64,000 nt of DNA from Rhodobiaceae bacterium (GCA_028278505.1 JANQEG010000079.1:1-64000); one strand, 5' to 3'; positions 31,779-43,066 are shown, counted from the first letter of the stretch. Numbers and translations: made by a program. The notes: generated by a model from the letters alone, not told the origin.

Positions 31779-31795
31779 GGAGCGGGGTCTGACGC

Positions 31796-33094
31796 ATGCT
31801 TTCCGACAAAGACCGCATCTTCACCAATCTCTACGGCTTTCACGATTGGGGCCTGGAAGGCGCGCGCCGGCGCGGGTCGTGGTCCGGCACCAAGGAGCTG
31901 ATCGACAAGGGGCGCGACTGGATCGTCAATGAGGTCAAGGAATCGGGCCTGCGCGGGCGCGGCGGCGCGGGCTTCCCGACCGGCCTCAAATGGTCGTTCA
32001 TGCCCAAGCAGTCCGACGGCCGGCCCCATTACCTCGTCGTCAATGCCGATGAATCCGAGCCCGGCACCTGCAAGGACCGGGAGATCATGCGCCACGATCC
32101 GCATCATCTGGTCGAGGGCGCGCTGCTCGCCTCCTTCGCCATGGGGGCGCACACCAGCTACATCTATGTCCGCGGCGAGTTCATCCGCGAGCGCGAGCGG
32201 CTGCAGGCGGCGATCGACGAGGCCTATGAGGCGCGGCTCGTCGGCAAGGACAATGTTCACGGCTGGGATTTCGACCTCTACGTCCACCACGGCGCCGGCG
32301 CCTATATCTGCGGCGAAGAGTCGGCGATGCTGGAAAGCCTGGAGGGCAAGAAGGGCCAGCCGCGGCTGAAGCCGCCATTCCCGGCCTCGGTCGGTCTATT
32401 CGGCTGCCCGACCACCGTCAACAACGTTGAATCCATTGCGGTAATCCCAGAGATCCTGCGCCGCGGCGGAAGCTGGTTCGCCGGCCTCGGCAGGCCCAAC
32501 AACACCGGAACAAAACTCTTTTGCGTCTCCGGCCACGTCAACCGGCCGTGCACGGTGGAAGAGGAGATGGGCATTCCCTTCCGCGAACTGATCGACAAGC
32601 ATTGCGGCGGCATTCGCGGCGGCTGGGACAATCTGCTCGCCGTCATCCCCGGCGGCTCGTCGGTGCCGTGCGTGCCGGCGACCGGCTGCGACGAGATGAC
32701 GATGGATTTCGACTGCCTGCGCGGGCTGCAGTCGGGGCTCGGCACCGCAGCCGTCATCGTCATGGACAAGTCGACCGACATCATCCGGGCGATCGCGCGG
32801 CTCGCCTATTTCTATAAGCACGAAAGCTGCGGCCAGTGCACGCCATGCCGCGAGGGCACCGGCTGGATGTGGCGGGTGGTGACGCGGATGGCCGAAGGCC
32901 GCGCCAGCAAGAGCGAGATCGACCTCCTGTTCGAGGTCTCCAAGCAGATCGAAGGACACACGATCTGCGCGCTCGGCGATGCGGCGGCGTGGCCGGTTCA
33001 GGGGCTGATCCGGCATTTCCGCCCCGTCATCGAGGAGCGCATCGACGACTATTCCCGCAACAGTTCCGGCGGCCGGCTGGTGGCGGCGGAGTGA
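31796..33094 (+). CDS. nuoF: NADH-quinone oxidoreductase subunit F
   Basis: A 432-residue NADH-oxidising subunit. FMN and NADH binding: [14 protein letters not shown] near residue 56 and [19 protein letters not shown]. The 4Fe-4S cluster N3 ligands are Cys345, Cys348, Cys351 ([11 protein letters not shown]) and Cys391. The stop is followed after 5 bases by an unrelated methyltransferase gene whose ribosome binding site lies in the nuoF 3' end. Confidence 0.97.
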   Translation: MLSDKDRIFTNLYGFHDWGLEGARRRGSWSGTKELIDKGRDWIVNEVKESGLRGRGGAGFPTGLKWSFMPKQSDGRPHYLVVNADESEPGTCKDREIMRHDPHHLVEGALLASFAMGAHTSYIYVRGEFIRERERLQAAIDEAYEARLVGKDNVHGWDFDLYVHHGAGAYICGEESAMLESLEGKKGQPRLKPPFPASVGLFGCPTTVNNVESIAVIPEILRRGGSWFAGLGRPNNTGTKLFCVSGHVNRPCTVEEEMGIPFRELIDKHCGGIRGGWDNLLAVIPGGSSVPCVPATGCDEMTMDFDCLRGLQSGLGTAAVIVMDKSTDIIRAIARLAYFYKHESCGQCTPCREGTGWMWRVVTRMAEGRASKSEIDLLFEVSKQIEGHTICALGDAAAWPVQGLIRHFRPVIEERIDDYSRNSSGGRLVAAE

Positions 33095-33099
33095 TCATT

Positions 33100-33822
33100 A
33101 TGGATTTGCGTTCACAGAATGCATCGGGTCGGCGGAAAACTAAGCAGCGCAAGGTTGCAAATGGCGTTGCAACAAATAATCTAATTTATAGTGCATATGC
33201 CGAGCGTAATGATAGCATTTTCCCGCGTATCCTCGATTTATATGTTAAAAAGGATAGTATTGTTGCAGATGTTACATTTGGAAAAGGGGTATTCTGGCGA
33301 AAAATACCAGATGGTTATTATAATGTTCTTGCAACTGACATTGCTGAGGGAATCGATGCTCGGGATCTCCCTTATGGCGATAGTGAAATAGATTGTGTAG
33401 TCTTTGACCCGCCGTATATGCATACGCCGGGCGGCAGTGCCCATTCGGTACATCATCCTTTTGAGTCCTACTACAGAAATAATGTAACCGGAAACCGAAC
33501 CGGGAACAAATATCACGAAGCGGTTGTTGAGCTGTATATTGATTCGGCCGCCGAAGCTTACAGAGTTCTTAGATTTGGTGGCGTTTATATCGTGAAATGC
33601 CAGGATGAAGTCTGCTCAAATCGGCAACGTTTAACACATGTCGAGATCATCAATTCTTGTGAAAAAATTGGTTTCAATACAGAAGATTTATTTGTGGTGA
33701 TGCGAAACAACAAGCCAGGCGTTAGCAGGGTTGTCCGACAGGTCCATGCCAGAAAAAACCATTCTTACTTCATTGTTTTCTGGAAACCGAGATCGAAATC
33801 TCAAATCTGGAAAAAAACATGA
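33100..33822 (+). CDS. DNA methyltransferase (DPPY type) inside the nuo operon
   Basis: A 240-residue putative N6-adenine or N4-cytosine DNA methyltransferase. The catalytic motif IV is DPPY at residues 103-106 (CVVFDPPYMHT); a SAM-binding motif I candidate is ADVTFGKG at 56-63, giving the order I then IV, and GGVYIVKCQDE at 160-170 fits a later strand. The protein is short and no separate target-recognition domain is obvious. The gene is AT-rich by eye with codons such as ATA, TTA and AGA that neighbours avoid, so it is probably foreign. It uses a GGCGGCGGAG site inside nuoF and overlaps the next gene by 4 bases. Function as a restriction partner is inferred from the pair. Confidence 0.85.
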   Translation: MDLRSQNASGRRKTKQRKVANGVATNNLIYSAYAERNDSIFPRILDLYVKKDSIVADVTFGKGVFWRKIPDGYYNVLATDIAEGIDARDLPYGDSEIDCVVFDPPYMHTPGGSAHSVHHPFESYYRNNVTGNRTGNKYHEAVVELYIDSAAEAYRVLRFGGVYIVKCQDEVCSNRQRLTHVEIINSCEKIGFNTEDLFVVMRNNKPGVSRVVRQVHARKNHSYFIVFWKPRSKSQIWKKT

Positions 33823-34334
33823 GTAATAGAGATCCGGTTCAGATCATGCTTGAAGTGATTAGGGAAAATTCGCCATCGTCGAAATGGATCGGGGCACCGT
33901 TGGAACCGTTTAGAAATGTTGCCAATACAAATCGAGGAGATATTGGCGAAGAATTTGTCGCTCGATATGTTCGCGTAAATGGGATAGATGTAATCAAAGC
34001 TCCGTCCAGAAATTGCGAATGGGATATTGAAATTTTTGGGAATAAACTCGAAGTAAAGACTGCCTCGGAAGACAAAGGCGGAGCATTTCAATTCAATCAC
34101 ATACGCCTGGATAGAAAATATAGTTTTCTTCTATGTCTCGGCGTGCAGCCGGCATCGTTGATATTTGGCCTTTGGTCAAAAGGGCAAGTCGCGGAGGGTG
34201 AGGCTGGAACATTGGTACGAATGGCTGAGGGACAAAGTATCACTTTTAAATTGACCAAACGGCTGGAAGACTTGGAGCCGATACAGAACCTGAATAGGAC
34301 TCTCAAAGAGAAGCTTGGGCAGGTGCCAAAGTGA
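33819..34334 (+). CDS. Putative PD-(D/E)XK restriction endonuclease partner
   Basis: A 171-residue protein with an arrangement typical of small PD-(D/E)XK nucleases: a helix with Glu44 in NRGDIGEEFVARY, then Asp69 in CEWDIEIFG, and Glu78-Val-Lys80 in NKLEVKTA, that is D-x8-E-V-K on a predicted beta hairpin. These residues would bind metal and cut DNA. The ATG overlaps the methyltransferase stop (ATGA), so the two are translated together, as expected of a type II restriction-modification pair. Base composition matches the methyltransferase. I do not recognise a specific enzyme family or recognition site. Confidence 0.7.
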   Translation: MSNRDPVQIMLEVIRENSPSSKWIGAPLEPFRNVANTNRGDIGEEFVARYVRVNGIDVIKAPSRNCEWDIEIFGNKLEVKTASEDKGGAFQFNHIRLDRKYSFLLCLGVQPASLIFGLWSKGQVAEGEAGTLVRMAEGQSITFKLTKRLEDLEPIQNLNRTLKEKLGQVPK

Positions 34335-34350
34335 TGTCAAGGATATCTCG

Positions 34351-34602
34351 ATGAGCGACGAACCGGAAAATGTGATCCTGAAACTGCTGCGGGAAATCCG
34401 GGCGAACCAGCAAGAACAGGGCGTTACCCTTCGTGAGCATGTCGAGTGGTTAAAGAGTATCGATAAGCGCATGGATGAGGTGCACGAAACCTTGTATGCC
34501 GCCTCCGGTATCGCGATGCACGCCAATGTCCGCCACGACACGGTGAGCGAGGAAATTGCGGAATTGCGGCGGCGCATCGAGCGGCTGGAAGAGAAGGTCT
34601 GA
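34351..34602 (+). CDS. Small coiled-coil protein of unknown function
   Basis: An 83-residue protein starting MSDEPENVILKLLREIRANQ. It is almost entirely helical, with heptad-like spacing in EHVEWLKSIDKRMDEV and in the C-terminal EEIAELRRRIERLEEKV. I recognise this only as a type of short coiled-coil protein found scattered in alphaproteobacteria. It sits between the nuclease gene and nuoG, and its composition is closer to the host than to the restriction pair, so it may belong to an older insertion. An in-frame start at 34315 is also possible; the MSDEPEN start looks more natural. Confidence 0.65.
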   Translation: MSDEPENVILKLLREIRANQQEQGVTLREHVEWLKSIDKRMDEVHETLYAASGIAMHANVRHDTVSEEIAELRRRIERLEEKV

Positions 34603-34608
34603 GACCAG

Positions 34609-36693
34609 ATGATCAAGGTCAACGTCGACGGCAAGGAAGTCGAGGTCCCGCCGGACTACACGCTCCTGCAGGCGTGTGAGGAGGCCGGCGGCGAGATCCC
34701 GCGCTTCTGCTTCCATGAGCGGCTGTCGATCGCCGGCAATTGCCGCATGTGCCTGGTCGAGGTGAAGGGCATCCCGAAGCCGATGACCTCGTGCGCAATG
34801 GCGGTCAGAGACCTTCGCCCCGGACCGGAGGGCGAGCCGCCCGAAGTGTCGACGAAATCGCCGATGGTCAAGCACGCCCGCGAAGGGGCGATGGAATTCC
34901 TCTTGATCAACCATCCGCTCGACTGTCCGATCTGCGACCAGGGCGGCGAGTGCGACCTGCAGGACCAGGCCATGGCCTACGGCATTGACGGCTCGCGCTA
35001 TGCGGAGAACAAGCGCGCCGTCGAAGACAAGAATATGGGGCCGCTGGTCAAGACGGTGATGACCCGGTGCATCCACTGCACCCGCTGCATGCGGTTCATC
35101 ACCGAAGTCGCCGGCATTCCCGAGATCGGCATGACCGGCCGCGGCGAGGACGCCGAGATCACCACCTATCTGGAGGCGGCGCTGACCTCGGAACTGCAGG
35201 GCAACATCATCGATCTGTGCCCGGTCGGCGCTCTGACCTCGAAGCCCTACGCCTTCTCCGCACGGCCCTGGGAACTGGCCAAGACCGAGACCGTCGATGT
35301 CATGGATGCGGTCGGCTCCTCGATCCGCGTCGATGCCCGCGGCCGCGAAGTCATGCGGATCATGCCGCGGCTGAACGAGTTCGTGAACGAGGAGTGGATC
35401 TCCGACAAGAGCCGGTTCATCTGGGACGGGCTTCGGACCCAGCGCCTCGACCGGCCCTATGTCAGGATCGACGGCAAACTGACCGCCGCCTCCTGGCCGC
35501 AGGCGTTCGCAGCGGTCGCCGAAAAGGTCAAGGCGGCAGGCGGCGACAGCGTCGGCGCGATCGCCGGCGATCTGGCCAGCGTCGAGGAGATGTTCGCCTT
35601 AAAAGGGCTTGTCGAGAAGCTCGGCTCGGCCAGTCTCGACTGCCGCCAGGACGGCGCGAAACTCGATCCGGCCGACGGCCGCGCGAGCACTATCTTCAAC
35701 CCGACGATTGCCGGCATCGAGGATGCCGACGCGGTGCTGCTCGTCGGCGCCAATCCCCGGCTCGACGCCTCGGTCATCAACACGCGGCTGCGCAAGCGCT
35801 GGCGCATGCTCGACTTTCGCCTCGGCCTCGTCGGCGCCCCGGCCGAACTCACCTATACCCACGACTATCTCGGCGCCGGCCCGGAGACGCTGAAGGACAT
35901 CGCCGAGGGGCGTAACGCTTTCGCCGACGTGCTCAAGAAAGCCGAAAGGCCGATCGTCATGGTCGGGCAGGGGGCGCTCTGCCGGCCCGACGGCGCGGCA
36001 ATCGCCTCGCTTGCCGCCAAGATCGCCGTTGATTGCGGCGCCGTCGCCGACGACTGGAACGGCTATGCCGTGCTGCACACGGCAGCAAGCCGGGTCGGCG
36101 GGCTCGACATCGGCTTCGTGCCGAGCGAGGGCGGCAAGGACGCCGCGGCGATGGCGGCGGGCGGCGTCGACGTGCTCATCCTGCTCGGTGCCGACGAATT
36201 CGACGTCGCCGCGATCCCGGCCTCGACCTTCGTCGTCTATGTCGGCAGCCATGGCGACCGCGGCGCCCACCGCGCCGACGTCATCCTGCCCGGCGCCGCC
36301 TATACCGAAAAAAGCGGGCTTTACGTCAACACCGAAGGGCGGCCGCAGATCGGCCTGCGCGCGACCTTCCCGCCGGGCGAGGCGCGCGAGGATTGGGCGA
36401 TCCTGCGCGCGTTGTCGGATGCACTCGGCGCGACGTTGCCCTTCGACACGCTCGGCGAATTGCGCCGTGCGCTGATCGATGCGCACCCACATCTGGGCGA
36501 GATCGATCGCCCGGCGGCGGGCAACCCGCAAGATGTGCACCGGCTGGCGCAAAAGGACGGCGATATCGATACAGCGCCGTTCGCGGCCGCGGTCGAGGAT
36601 TTCTACATGACCAATCCGATCGCGCGCGCCTCGGCGATTATGGCCGAATGCGCGAGCGATGCGGCGGCGCGGTCGCGCGAAGCGGCGGAGTGA
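34609..36693 (+). CDS. nuoG: NADH-quinone oxidoreductase subunit G
   Basis: A 694-residue subunit, the largest of the peripheral arm. The N-terminal ferredoxin domain holds a 2Fe-2S cluster ([24 protein letters not shown] in parts), a His-Cys3 4Fe-4S site in [18 protein letters not shown], and a Cys4 site in [10 protein letters not shown] with a later CPVGAL. A molybdopterin-oxidoreductase-like domain without cofactor function makes up the rest. It starts 6 bases after the small coiled-coil gene. Confidence 0.96.
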   Translation: MIKVNVDGKEVEVPPDYTLLQACEEAGGEIPRFCFHERLSIAGNCRMCLVEVKGIPKPMTSCAMAVRDLRPGPEGEPPEVSTKSPMVKHAREGAMEFLLINHPLDCPICDQGGECDLQDQAMAYGIDGSRYAENKRAVEDKNMGPLVKTVMTRCIHCTRCMRFITEVAGIPEIGMTGRGEDAEITTYLEAALTSELQGNIIDLCPVGALTSKPYAFSARPWELAKTETVDVMDAVGSSIRVDARGREVMRIMPRLNEFVNEEWISDKSRFIWDGLRTQRLDRPYVRIDGKLTAASWPQAFAAVAEKVKAAGGDSVGAIAGDLASVEEMFALKGLVEKLGSASLDCRQDGAKLDPADGRASTIFNPTIAGIEDADAVLLVGANPRLDASVINTRLRKRWRMLDFRLGLVGAPAELTYTHDYLGAGPETLKDIAEGRNAFADVLKKAERPIVMVGQGALCRPDGAAIASLAAKIAVDCGAVADDWNGYAVLHTAASRVGGLDIGFVPSEGGKDAAAMAAGGVDVLILLGADEFDVAAIPASTFVVYVGSHGDRGAHRADVILPGAAYTEKSGLYVNTEGRPQIGLRATFPPGEAREDWAILRALSDALGATLPFDTLGELRRALIDAHPHLGEIDRPAAGNPQDVHRLAQKDGDIDTAPFAAAVEDFYMTNPIARASAIMAECASDAAARSREAAE

Positions 36694-36705
36694 CGGGGCG
36701 GGGCG

Positions 36706-37776
36706 ATGAACTGGATGGATGTGCTCTACTATCTCGTCGGCGTAGGTGTTTCGCCGTTCTATCTGGGCGTCGTCTGGAAGACGGTGATCCTGCTTGCCGC
36801 GCTGCTGTTGTTCATCGCCTACGTGCTCTATGCCGACCGCAAGATCTGGGCGGCGGTGCAGATCCGCCGCGGCCCCAACATCGTCGGCCCCTGGGGGCTG
36901 TTCCAATCCTTCGCCGACATGCTGAAATTCGTCTTCAAGGAACCGACGATCCCGGACGGCGCCAATAAGGGCGTGTTCCTGCTGGCGCCGCTCGTCTCCA
37001 CGACGCTGGCGCTCGCCGCCTGGGCCGTCGTGCCGGTCGACGAGGGCTGGGCGATCGCCGACCTCAATGTCGGCATCCTCTATCTCTTTGCGATCTCCTC
37101 GCTCAGCGTCTACGGCATCATCATGGGCGGCTGGGCGTCGAACTCGAAATATCCCTTCCTCGGCGCCCTGCGCTCGGCCGCGCAGATGGTCTCGTATGAA
37201 GTCTCGATCGGCTTCGTCATCATCACCGTGCTGTTGTGCGTCGGCTCGCTCAACCTGACCGAGATCGTCAAGGCACAGGAAGAGGGGCTGGCAACCGGCG
37301 CCGGCTTCGGCTGGGCCGCCTTCCTCGACTGGTTCTGGCTGCCGCTGTTTCCGATGTTCGTCGTCTTCTTCATCTCGGCGCTGGCCGAGACCAACCGGCC
37401 GCCCTTCGACCTTCCGGAAGCCGAATCCGAACTCGTCGCCGGCTTCATGGTCGAATACGGCTCGACCCCGTACATGATGTTCATGCTCGGCGAGTACGTC
37501 GCGATCATGCTGATGTGCTCGCTGACGACGATCCTGTTTCTCGGCGGCTGGCTGCCGCCTTTCGACGTCCCGCCCTTTACCTGGGTGCCGGGCGTCGTCT
37601 GGTTCGTGCTCAAGGTCAGCCTCGTCTTCTTCATGTTCGCCATGGTCAAGGCCATGGTTCCGCGCTACCGCTACGACCAGCTTATGCGGCTCGGCTGGAA
37701 GGTTTTTCTGCCGTTGTCGCTCGCCATGGTGGCCGTGGTGGCCGGTGTGCTCCAGATAATGGGTTGGGCCCCGTGA
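36706..37776 (+). CDS. nuoH: NADH-quinone oxidoreductase subunit H
   Basis: A 356-residue membrane subunit with eight expected helices that links the peripheral arm to the proton-pumping arm and helps form the quinone channel. [46 protein letters not shown] and [20 protein letters not shown] are the conserved loops. It follows nuoG by 12 bases. Confidence 0.96.
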   Translation: MNWMDVLYYLVGVGVSPFYLGVVWKTVILLAALLLFIAYVLYADRKIWAAVQIRRGPNIVGPWGLFQSFADMLKFVFKEPTIPDGANKGVFLLAPLVSTTLALAAWAVVPVDEGWAIADLNVGILYLFAISSLSVYGIIMGGWASNSKYPFLGALRSAAQMVSYEVSIGFVIITVLLCVGSLNLTEIVKAQEEGLATGAGFGWAAFLDWFWLPLFPMFVVFFISALAETNRPPFDLPEAESELVAGFMVEYGSTPYMMFMLGEYVAIMLMCSLTTILFLGGWLPPFDVPPFTWVPGVVWFVLKVSLVFFMFAMVKAMVPRYRYDQLMRLGWKVFLPLSLAMVAVVAGVLQIMGWAP

Positions 37777-37783
37777 GGTTGGC

Positions 37784-38041
37784 ATGGACCAGTTGTCGCT
37801 TGCCGGCATCGTCGGCGCCCTTGTCGGGCTCGTCATCGGGCTGATCGACTACCGAATTGTCGCCGGCATCGTCCGGGCGAAACTGAGAGAAAGGAGAACG
37901 TTCGCGACCGCCGAAGAAGACCGCGCCGCCGAAAGACGGCTCGACCGTTTGTTCCAGGTCGTCTTTGCCGTCACCATCGCCGTCTTTGCGGCGCTGGGAT
38001 ACTGGTTCGGCGCCGTCATCGCCGGCTCAGGCTCCATGTAA
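37784..38041 (+). CDS. Small two-helix membrane protein between nuoH and nuoI
   Basis: An 85-residue protein with two predicted transmembrane helices (about residues 6-27 and 57-79) separated by a charged segment [23 protein letters not shown] do not recognise the family. It starts 7 bases after nuoH, is as GC-rich as the operon, and ends 31 bases before nuoI, so it should be co-expressed with complex I. It is not one of the 14 core subunits nor an accessory subunit I can name. Confidence 0.7.
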   Translation: MDQLSLAGIVGALVGLVIGLIDYRIVAGIVRAKLRERRTFATAEEDRAAERRLDRLFQVVFAVTIAVFAALGYWFGAVIAGSGSM

Positions 38042-38072
38042 GCGGGATGCGAACGTAGCTATTGGACGCGCC

Positions 38073-38561
38073 ATGAAACTCGACCAGGCAGCCAAATCGA
38101 TCTTTCTCATGGAATTCGTATCGGCCTTCTTTCTGGCCATGCGCTATTTCTTCAAGCCGAAGCCGACCATCAACTATCCCTTCGAGAAGGGCCATGTCAG
38201 CCCGCGCTTCCGCGGCGAGCACGCGCTCAGGCGCTATCCGAACGGCGAGGAACGCTGCATCGCCTGCAAGCTGTGCGAGGCGATCTGCCCGGCCCAGGCG
38301 ATCACGATCGAGGCCGGTCCGCGCCGCAATGACGGGACACGGCGGACGACGCGCTACGACATCGACATGGTGAAATGCATCTATTGCGGCTTCTGCCAGG
38401 AGGCGTGCCCGGTCGACGCCATCGTCGAGGGGCCGAATTTCGAGTTCGCCACCGAGACCCGGGAGGAACTCTACTACACCAAGGACAAGCTCCTGGAGAA
38501 CGGCGATCGCTGGGAAAGGGAGATTGCCCGCAACATCGAGATCGACGCGCCTTACCGTTAG
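38073..38561 (+). CDS. nuoI: NADH-quinone oxidoreductase subunit I
   Basis: A 162-residue peripheral-arm subunit with two 4Fe-4S clusters (N6a, N6b). The two ferredoxin motifs are [15 protein letters not shown] and [15 protein letters not shown]. An N-terminal amphipathic stretch [22 protein letters not shown] is standard for alphaproteobacterial NuoI. ATG 38073 matches the usual [11 protein letters not shown] start. Confidence 0.97.
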   Translation: MKLDQAAKSIFLMEFVSAFFLAMRYFFKPKPTINYPFEKGHVSPRFRGEHALRRYPNGEERCIACKLCEAICPAQAITIEAGPRRNDGTRRTTRYDIDMVKCIYCGFCQEACPVDAIVEGPNFEFATETREELYYTKDKLLENGDRWEREIARNIEIDAPYR

Positions 38562-38637
38562 GGGTAAACGGGGGCAGGCGTTTTCGGACACCGGACGGTG
38601 ACGGGGAAGGGGCGAACATGACGGGGGTATCGGCGCC

Positions 38638-39252
38638 ATGATTCTTCAGGCAGCCTTTTTCTATCTTTTCGCCGCCGTGATGATCGCCGCGGCGTTCATG
38701 GTGATCGCGGCGAAGAACCCGGTCCATTCGGTGCTCTACCTGATCCTCACCTTCTTCAATGCGGCGGGGCTGTTCGTGCTGCTCGGCGCCGAATTCCTGG
38801 CGATGATCCTGATCGTCGTCTATGTCGGCGCGGTCGCGGTGCTGTTTCTGTTCGTCGTCATGATGCTCGACATCGACTTCGTCGAACTGCGCCAGGGCTT
38901 TCTGCACTATCTGCCGATCGGGGCGCTGATCGGCATCATCCTGCTCGCCGAGCTGGCGATGGTGGTCGGCGTCTGGATCGTCTCGCCGGAGGTCGCCGCC
39001 GAGCCGGTGGCGCCGATCCCGCCGCTCGACATCGCCTCCAATACCGAGGCGCTCGGCCGGCTTCTCTACACCCGCTACGTCTATTTCTTCCAGGCCGCCG
39101 GCATGGTGCTCCTGGTCGCCATGGTTGGCGCCATCGTGTTGACCCTGCGCCACAAGGAAAACGTCAAGCGGCAGGTGATCGCCGAGCAGAACGCGCGCGG
39201 GCCGGCGACCGCGATCGAAGTCGTCAAGGTGGATTCGGGCAAGGGCATCTGA
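38638..39252 (+). CDS. nuoJ: NADH-quinone oxidoreductase subunit J
   Basis: A 204-residue membrane subunit with five predicted helices. NPVHSVLYLILTFFNAAGLFVLLGAEFLAM and VVYVGAVAVLFLFVVMMLDI are its hallmark segments, including the pi-bulge helix that moves during coupling. It lies 76 bases after nuoI. Confidence 0.96.
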   Translation: MILQAAFFYLFAAVMIAAAFMVIAAKNPVHSVLYLILTFFNAAGLFVLLGAEFLAMILIVVYVGAVAVLFLFVVMMLDIDFVELRQGFLHYLPIGALIGIILLAELAMVVGVWIVSPEVAAEPVAPIPPLDIASNTEALGRLLYTRYVYFFQAAGMVLLVAMVGAIVLTLRHKENVKRQVIAEQNARGPATAIEVVKVDSGKGI

Positions 39253-39285
39253 ACCCGCCGGCACAAGGCGAGGGATGGGGGATCA

Positions 39286-39594
39286 ATGGCAATCGGACTT
39301 GGACATTATCTGACGGTGGCGGCGATCCTGTTCACGCTCGGGGTCTTCGGCATCTTCCTCAACCGCAAGAACGTCATCGTCATCCTGATGTCGATCGAAC
39401 TGATCCTGTTGTCCGTCAACATCAATCTCGTCGCCTTTTCCGCCTTCCTCGGCGATCTGGTCGGTCAGGTGTTCGCGCTCCTGGTGCTGACGGTGGCCGC
39501 CGCCGAGGCGGCGATCGGCCTGGCCATCCTCGTCGTCTTCTTCCGCAATCGCGGCACGATCGCGGTCGAAGACATCAACATGATGAAGGGCTGA
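39286..39594 (+). CDS. nuoK: NADH-quinone oxidoreductase subunit K
   Basis: A 102-residue, three-helix membrane subunit of the MrpC type. The conserved membrane glutamates lie in the second and third helices ([16 protein letters not shown] and [16 protein letters not shown]), which form part of the proton path. It is 33 bases from nuoJ and 7 bases from nuoL. Confidence 0.96.
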   Translation: MAIGLGHYLTVAAILFTLGVFGIFLNRKNVIVILMSIELILLSVNINLVAFSAFLGDLVGQVFALLVLTVAAAEAAIGLAILVVFFRNRGTIAVEDINMMKG

Positions 39595-39601
39595 TCCGAC
39601 C

Positions 39602-41539
39602 ATGTATTCGGCGATCGTCTTCCTTCCGCTGATCGGCTTCCTGATCGCCGGCATTTTCGGCCGCGCGATCGGCGCAAAGGCCAGCGAATACATCACCTCG
39701 GGCCTGCTCGTCGTCTCGGCGGTGCTGTCCTGGATCGCCTTCTTCTCGGTCGGCTACACCGATGTCGAGCCGTTCCGGGTCGAGGTCATGCGCTGGATGT
39801 CGTCGGGCGCGCTTCAGGTCGACTGGGCGTTCCGCATCGACACGCTGACCGTGGTCATGCTGGTGGTGGTGACCACGATCTCGGCGCTCGTGCATATCTA
39901 TTCGATCGGCTACATGCACCACGATCCGCACCGGCCGCGCTTCTTCGCCTATCTGTCGCTGTTCACCTTTGCCATGCTGATGCTGGTGACGGCGGACAAT
40001 CTGGTGCAGATGTTCTTCGGCTGGGAGGGCGTCGGCCTCGCGAGCTACCTTCTGATCGGCTTCTGGTATCTGCGGCCCTCGGCCAATGCCGCGGCGATCA
40101 AGGCGTTCATCGTCAACCGGATCGGCGATTTCGGCTTCGCGCTCGGCATTTTCGGCGTCTTCGTGATGTTCAATTCGGTCGACTTCGAGACCATATTCGC
40201 CAACGCGCCGTCCATGGTCGACACCAAGATCCAGTTCCTGTCCTGGGAATTCGACGCGCTGACCACGATCTCGCTCTTGCTCTTCCTCGGCGCCATGGGC
40301 AAGTCGGCGCAGTTCCTCTTGCACACCTGGCTGCCCGACGCGATGGAGGGCCCGACGCCGGTCTCCGCTTTGATCCACGCCGCGACCATGGTGACGGCCG
40401 GGGTCTTCATGGTGGCGCGGCTGTCGCCGGTCTTTGAACTGTCGCCGACGGCGCTCGACGTCGTCACCTTCGTCGGCGCGACGACGGCGTTCTTCGCCGC
40501 CACCGTCGGCCTCGTGCAGAACGACATCAAGCGGGTGATCGCCTATTCGACCTGCTCGCAGCTCGGCTACATGTTCGTCGCCATCGGCGTCGGCGCCTAT
40601 GCCGCGGGCATCTTCCACCTCTTTACCCACGCCTTCTTCAAGGCGCTCCTGTTCCTCGGCTCCGGCTCGGTCATCCACGCCATGTCCGACGAGCAGGACA
40701 TGCGCAAGATGGGCGGGCTTAGGACCCACATCCCGACCACCTATTGGATGATGGTGATCGGCACGCTGGCGCTGACCGGCTTCCCGCTGACGGCCGGTTA
40801 TTTCTCCAAGGACGCGATCATCGAATCCGCCTTCGCCGGCCACAATTATTTCGCCTTCTACGCCTTCGTCCTGACGGTGACGGCGGCGCTGCTGACGTCG
40901 TTCTATTCCTGGCGGCTGATCTTCATGACCTTCCACGGCAAGCCGCGGGCCCATGCCGACGTGATGAGCCATGTGCATGAATCGCCGATGGTGATGCTGG
41001 CGCCGCTGGCGGTGCTGGCGCTCGGCGCGCTCGTCAGCGGTTTCGTGTTCTCCGGTGTCTTCATCGGCCACGATTTCGAGCAGTTCTGGCGCACCGCGCT
41101 CTACCTCTCCGAGGACAACCACATCCTGCACGAGATCCACGAGGTGCCGCTCCTGGTCAAGCTCGCGCCGTTCGTCATGATGCTGATCGGGTTTGCGGTC
41201 GCCTGGGCCTTCTACATCGCCTCGCCGGAGACGCCGAAGCGGCTCGCGGCGCGCCACGACCTCGCCTACAAATTCCTCCTCAACAAGTGGTATTTCGACG
41301 AGATCTACGACTTCCTGCTGGTCAATCCGGCCAAGTGGCTCGGCCGCTTCCTGTGGAAGAAGGGTGACGGCTGGCTGATCGACGGCTTCGGCCCCGACGG
41401 CGTCGCCGCCCGGGTGCAGGACATGACCGCGCGGATCGTCAAGCTGCAGACCGGCTACATCTACCACTACGCCTTCGCCATGCTGATCGGCGTGGCGGCG
41501 CTCGCCACCTGGTTCACCTTTGCCGGGGGAGGGCAGTGA
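39602..41539 (+). CDS. nuoL: NADH-quinone oxidoreductase subunit L
   Basis: A 645-residue antiporter-like proton-pumping subunit at the far end of the membrane arm. [19 protein letters not shown], the [24 protein letters not shown] loop with the conserved lysine nearby, and [11 protein letters not shown] are present; the C-terminal region holds the long lateral helix. Its stop shares one base with the nuoM start. Confidence 0.97.
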   Translation: MYSAIVFLPLIGFLIAGIFGRAIGAKASEYITSGLLVVSAVLSWIAFFSVGYTDVEPFRVEVMRWMSSGALQVDWAFRIDTLTVVMLVVVTTISALVHIYSIGYMHHDPHRPRFFAYLSLFTFAMLMLVTADNLVQMFFGWEGVGLASYLLIGFWYLRPSANAAAIKAFIVNRIGDFGFALGIFGVFVMFNSVDFETIFANAPSMVDTKIQFLSWEFDALTTISLLLFLGAMGKSAQFLLHTWLPDAMEGPTPVSALIHAATMVTAGVFMVARLSPVFELSPTALDVVTFVGATTAFFAATVGLVQNDIKRVIAYSTCSQLGYMFVAIGVGAYAAGIFHLFTHAFFKALLFLGSGSVIHAMSDEQDMRKMGGLRTHIPTTYWMMVIGTLALTGFPLTAGYFSKDAIIESAFAGHNYFAFYAFVLTVTAALLTSFYSWRLIFMTFHGKPRAHADVMSHVHESPMVMLAPLAVLALGALVSGFVFSGVFIGHDFEQFWRTALYLSEDNHILHEIHEVPLLVKLAPFVMMLIGFAVAWAFYIASPETPKRLAARHDLAYKFLLNKWYFDEIYDFLLVNPAKWLGRFLWKKGDGWLIDGFGPDGVAARVQDMTARIVKLQTGYIYHYAFAMLIGVAALATWFTFAGGGQ

Positions 41540-43050
41540 TGACCGATTGGCCGATCCTCTCCACCGTCACCTTCCTGCCGCTCGTCGGCGCCATCCTGAT
41601 CCTGCTCATCCGCGGCGACGACGCGATCGCAAAGCGCAACATTCGCAATGTCGCGCTGTGGACGACGACGGTGACGTTCATCGTCTCCTTGTTCATCTGG
41701 GCCCGCTTCGATCCTTCCGACCCCGGCTTCCAGATGGTCGAGAAGGCGGCCTGGTTCGGGCCGTTCACCTACCATATGGGCGTCGACGGCATCTCCATGC
41801 TGTTCGTCATCCTGACCACCTTCCTGATGCCGCCCTGCATCCTGGCGAGCTGGGAATCGATCGACAGTCGCGTCAAGGAATACATGATCGCCTTCCTGGT
41901 GCTGGAGACGCTGATGATCGGCGTCTTCACCGCGCTCGATCTGGTGCTGTTCTACGTGTTCTTCGAAGGCGGCCTCATTCCGATGTTCCTGATCATCGGC
42001 GTCTGGGGCGGCAAGCGGCGCGTCTATGCGAGCTACAAATTCTTCCTCTACACGCTGCTCGGCTCGGTGCTGATGCTGATCGCCATGATGGCGATGTACT
42101 GGCACGCCGGCACCACCGACATCCCGACGCTGCTGGCCCGGAGTGACTTCTCCGCCGACATGCAGTTCTGGCTGTGGCTCGCCTTCTTCGCCTCGTTTGC
42201 AGTGAAGCTGCCGATGTGGCCGGTGCACACCTGGCTGCCGGACGCCCATGTCGAGGCGCCGACGGCCGGCTCGGTCATCCTCGCCGGCATCCTGTTGAAG
42301 ATGGGCGGTTACGGCTTCCTGCGCTTCTCGCTGCCGATGTTCCCGCTGGCGAGCCACGATCTGGCGCCCTTCGTCTTTGCGCTGTCGGTGATCGCCATCA
42401 TCTACACCTCGCTCGTCGCCTTGATGCAGGAGGACGTGAAGAAGCTGATCGCCTATTCCTCCGTCGCCCATATGGGCTTCGTGACCATGGGCATCTTCAC
42501 CATGACCGCGCAAGGGGTGCAGGGCGGCATCTTCCAGATGCTCTCGCACGGCATCGTCTCGGGCGCGCTCTTTCTCTGCGTCGGCATCATCTACGACCGC
42601 ATGCGCACTCGCGAGATCGCCGCCTATGGCGGCCTCGTCAACCGCATGCCGATCTACGCCTTCACCTTCATGATTTTTACCCTTGCCAATGTCGGGCTGC
42701 CCGGCACCAGCGGCTTCGTCGGTGAATTCCTGACCCTTGTCGCCGCCTTCAAGGTCAACACCTGGGTGGCGTTCCTGGCGACGACCGGCGTCGTGCTTTC
42801 CGCCGGCTATGCGCTGTGGCTCTACCGCCGCGTCGTCTTCGGGGCGATCACCAAGGAGAGCCTGAAGCCGATCCTCGACATGAACCGGCGCGAGATCGCG
42901 ATCATGATGCCGCTTGTCGCGCTGACCATCCTGTTCGGCATCTATCCCGCGCCGATCCTCGATGCCACGGCGACCTCGGTCGATCACCTGATCACCCGGT
43001 ACAACGCGGCGCTGGAGGCAGCCGGCGCCGTCAAGCTGGCCGGATTCTGA
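41539..43050 (+). CDS. nuoM: NADH-quinone oxidoreductase subunit M
   Basis: A 503-residue antiporter-like subunit. [58 protein letters not shown] and [11 protein letters not shown] mark it as NuoM. ATG 41539 follows from a TGATG junction with nuoL; a GTG one codon earlier is also in frame. Confidence 0.97.
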   Translation: MTDWPILSTVTFLPLVGAILILLIRGDDAIAKRNIRNVALWTTTVTFIVSLFIWARFDPSDPGFQMVEKAAWFGPFTYHMGVDGISMLFVILTTFLMPPCILASWESIDSRVKEYMIAFLVLETLMIGVFTALDLVLFYVFFEGGLIPMFLIIGVWGGKRRVYASYKFFLYTLLGSVLMLIAMMAMYWHAGTTDIPTLLARSDFSADMQFWLWLAFFASFAVKLPMWPVHTWLPDAHVEAPTAGSVILAGILLKMGGYGFLRFSLPMFPLASHDLAPFVFALSVIAIIYTSLVALMQEDVKKLIAYSSVAHMGFVTMGIFTMTAQGVQGGIFQMLSHGIVSGALFLCVGIIYDRMRTREIAAYGGLVNRMPIYAFTFMIFTLANVGLPGTSGFVGEFLTLVAAFKVNTWVAFLATTGVVLSAGYALWLYRRVVFGAITKESLKPILDMNRREIAIMMPLVALTILFGIYPAPILDATATSVDHLITRYNAALEAAGAVKLAGF

Positions 43051-43066
43051 AAAAGGCAGTCCCGCA

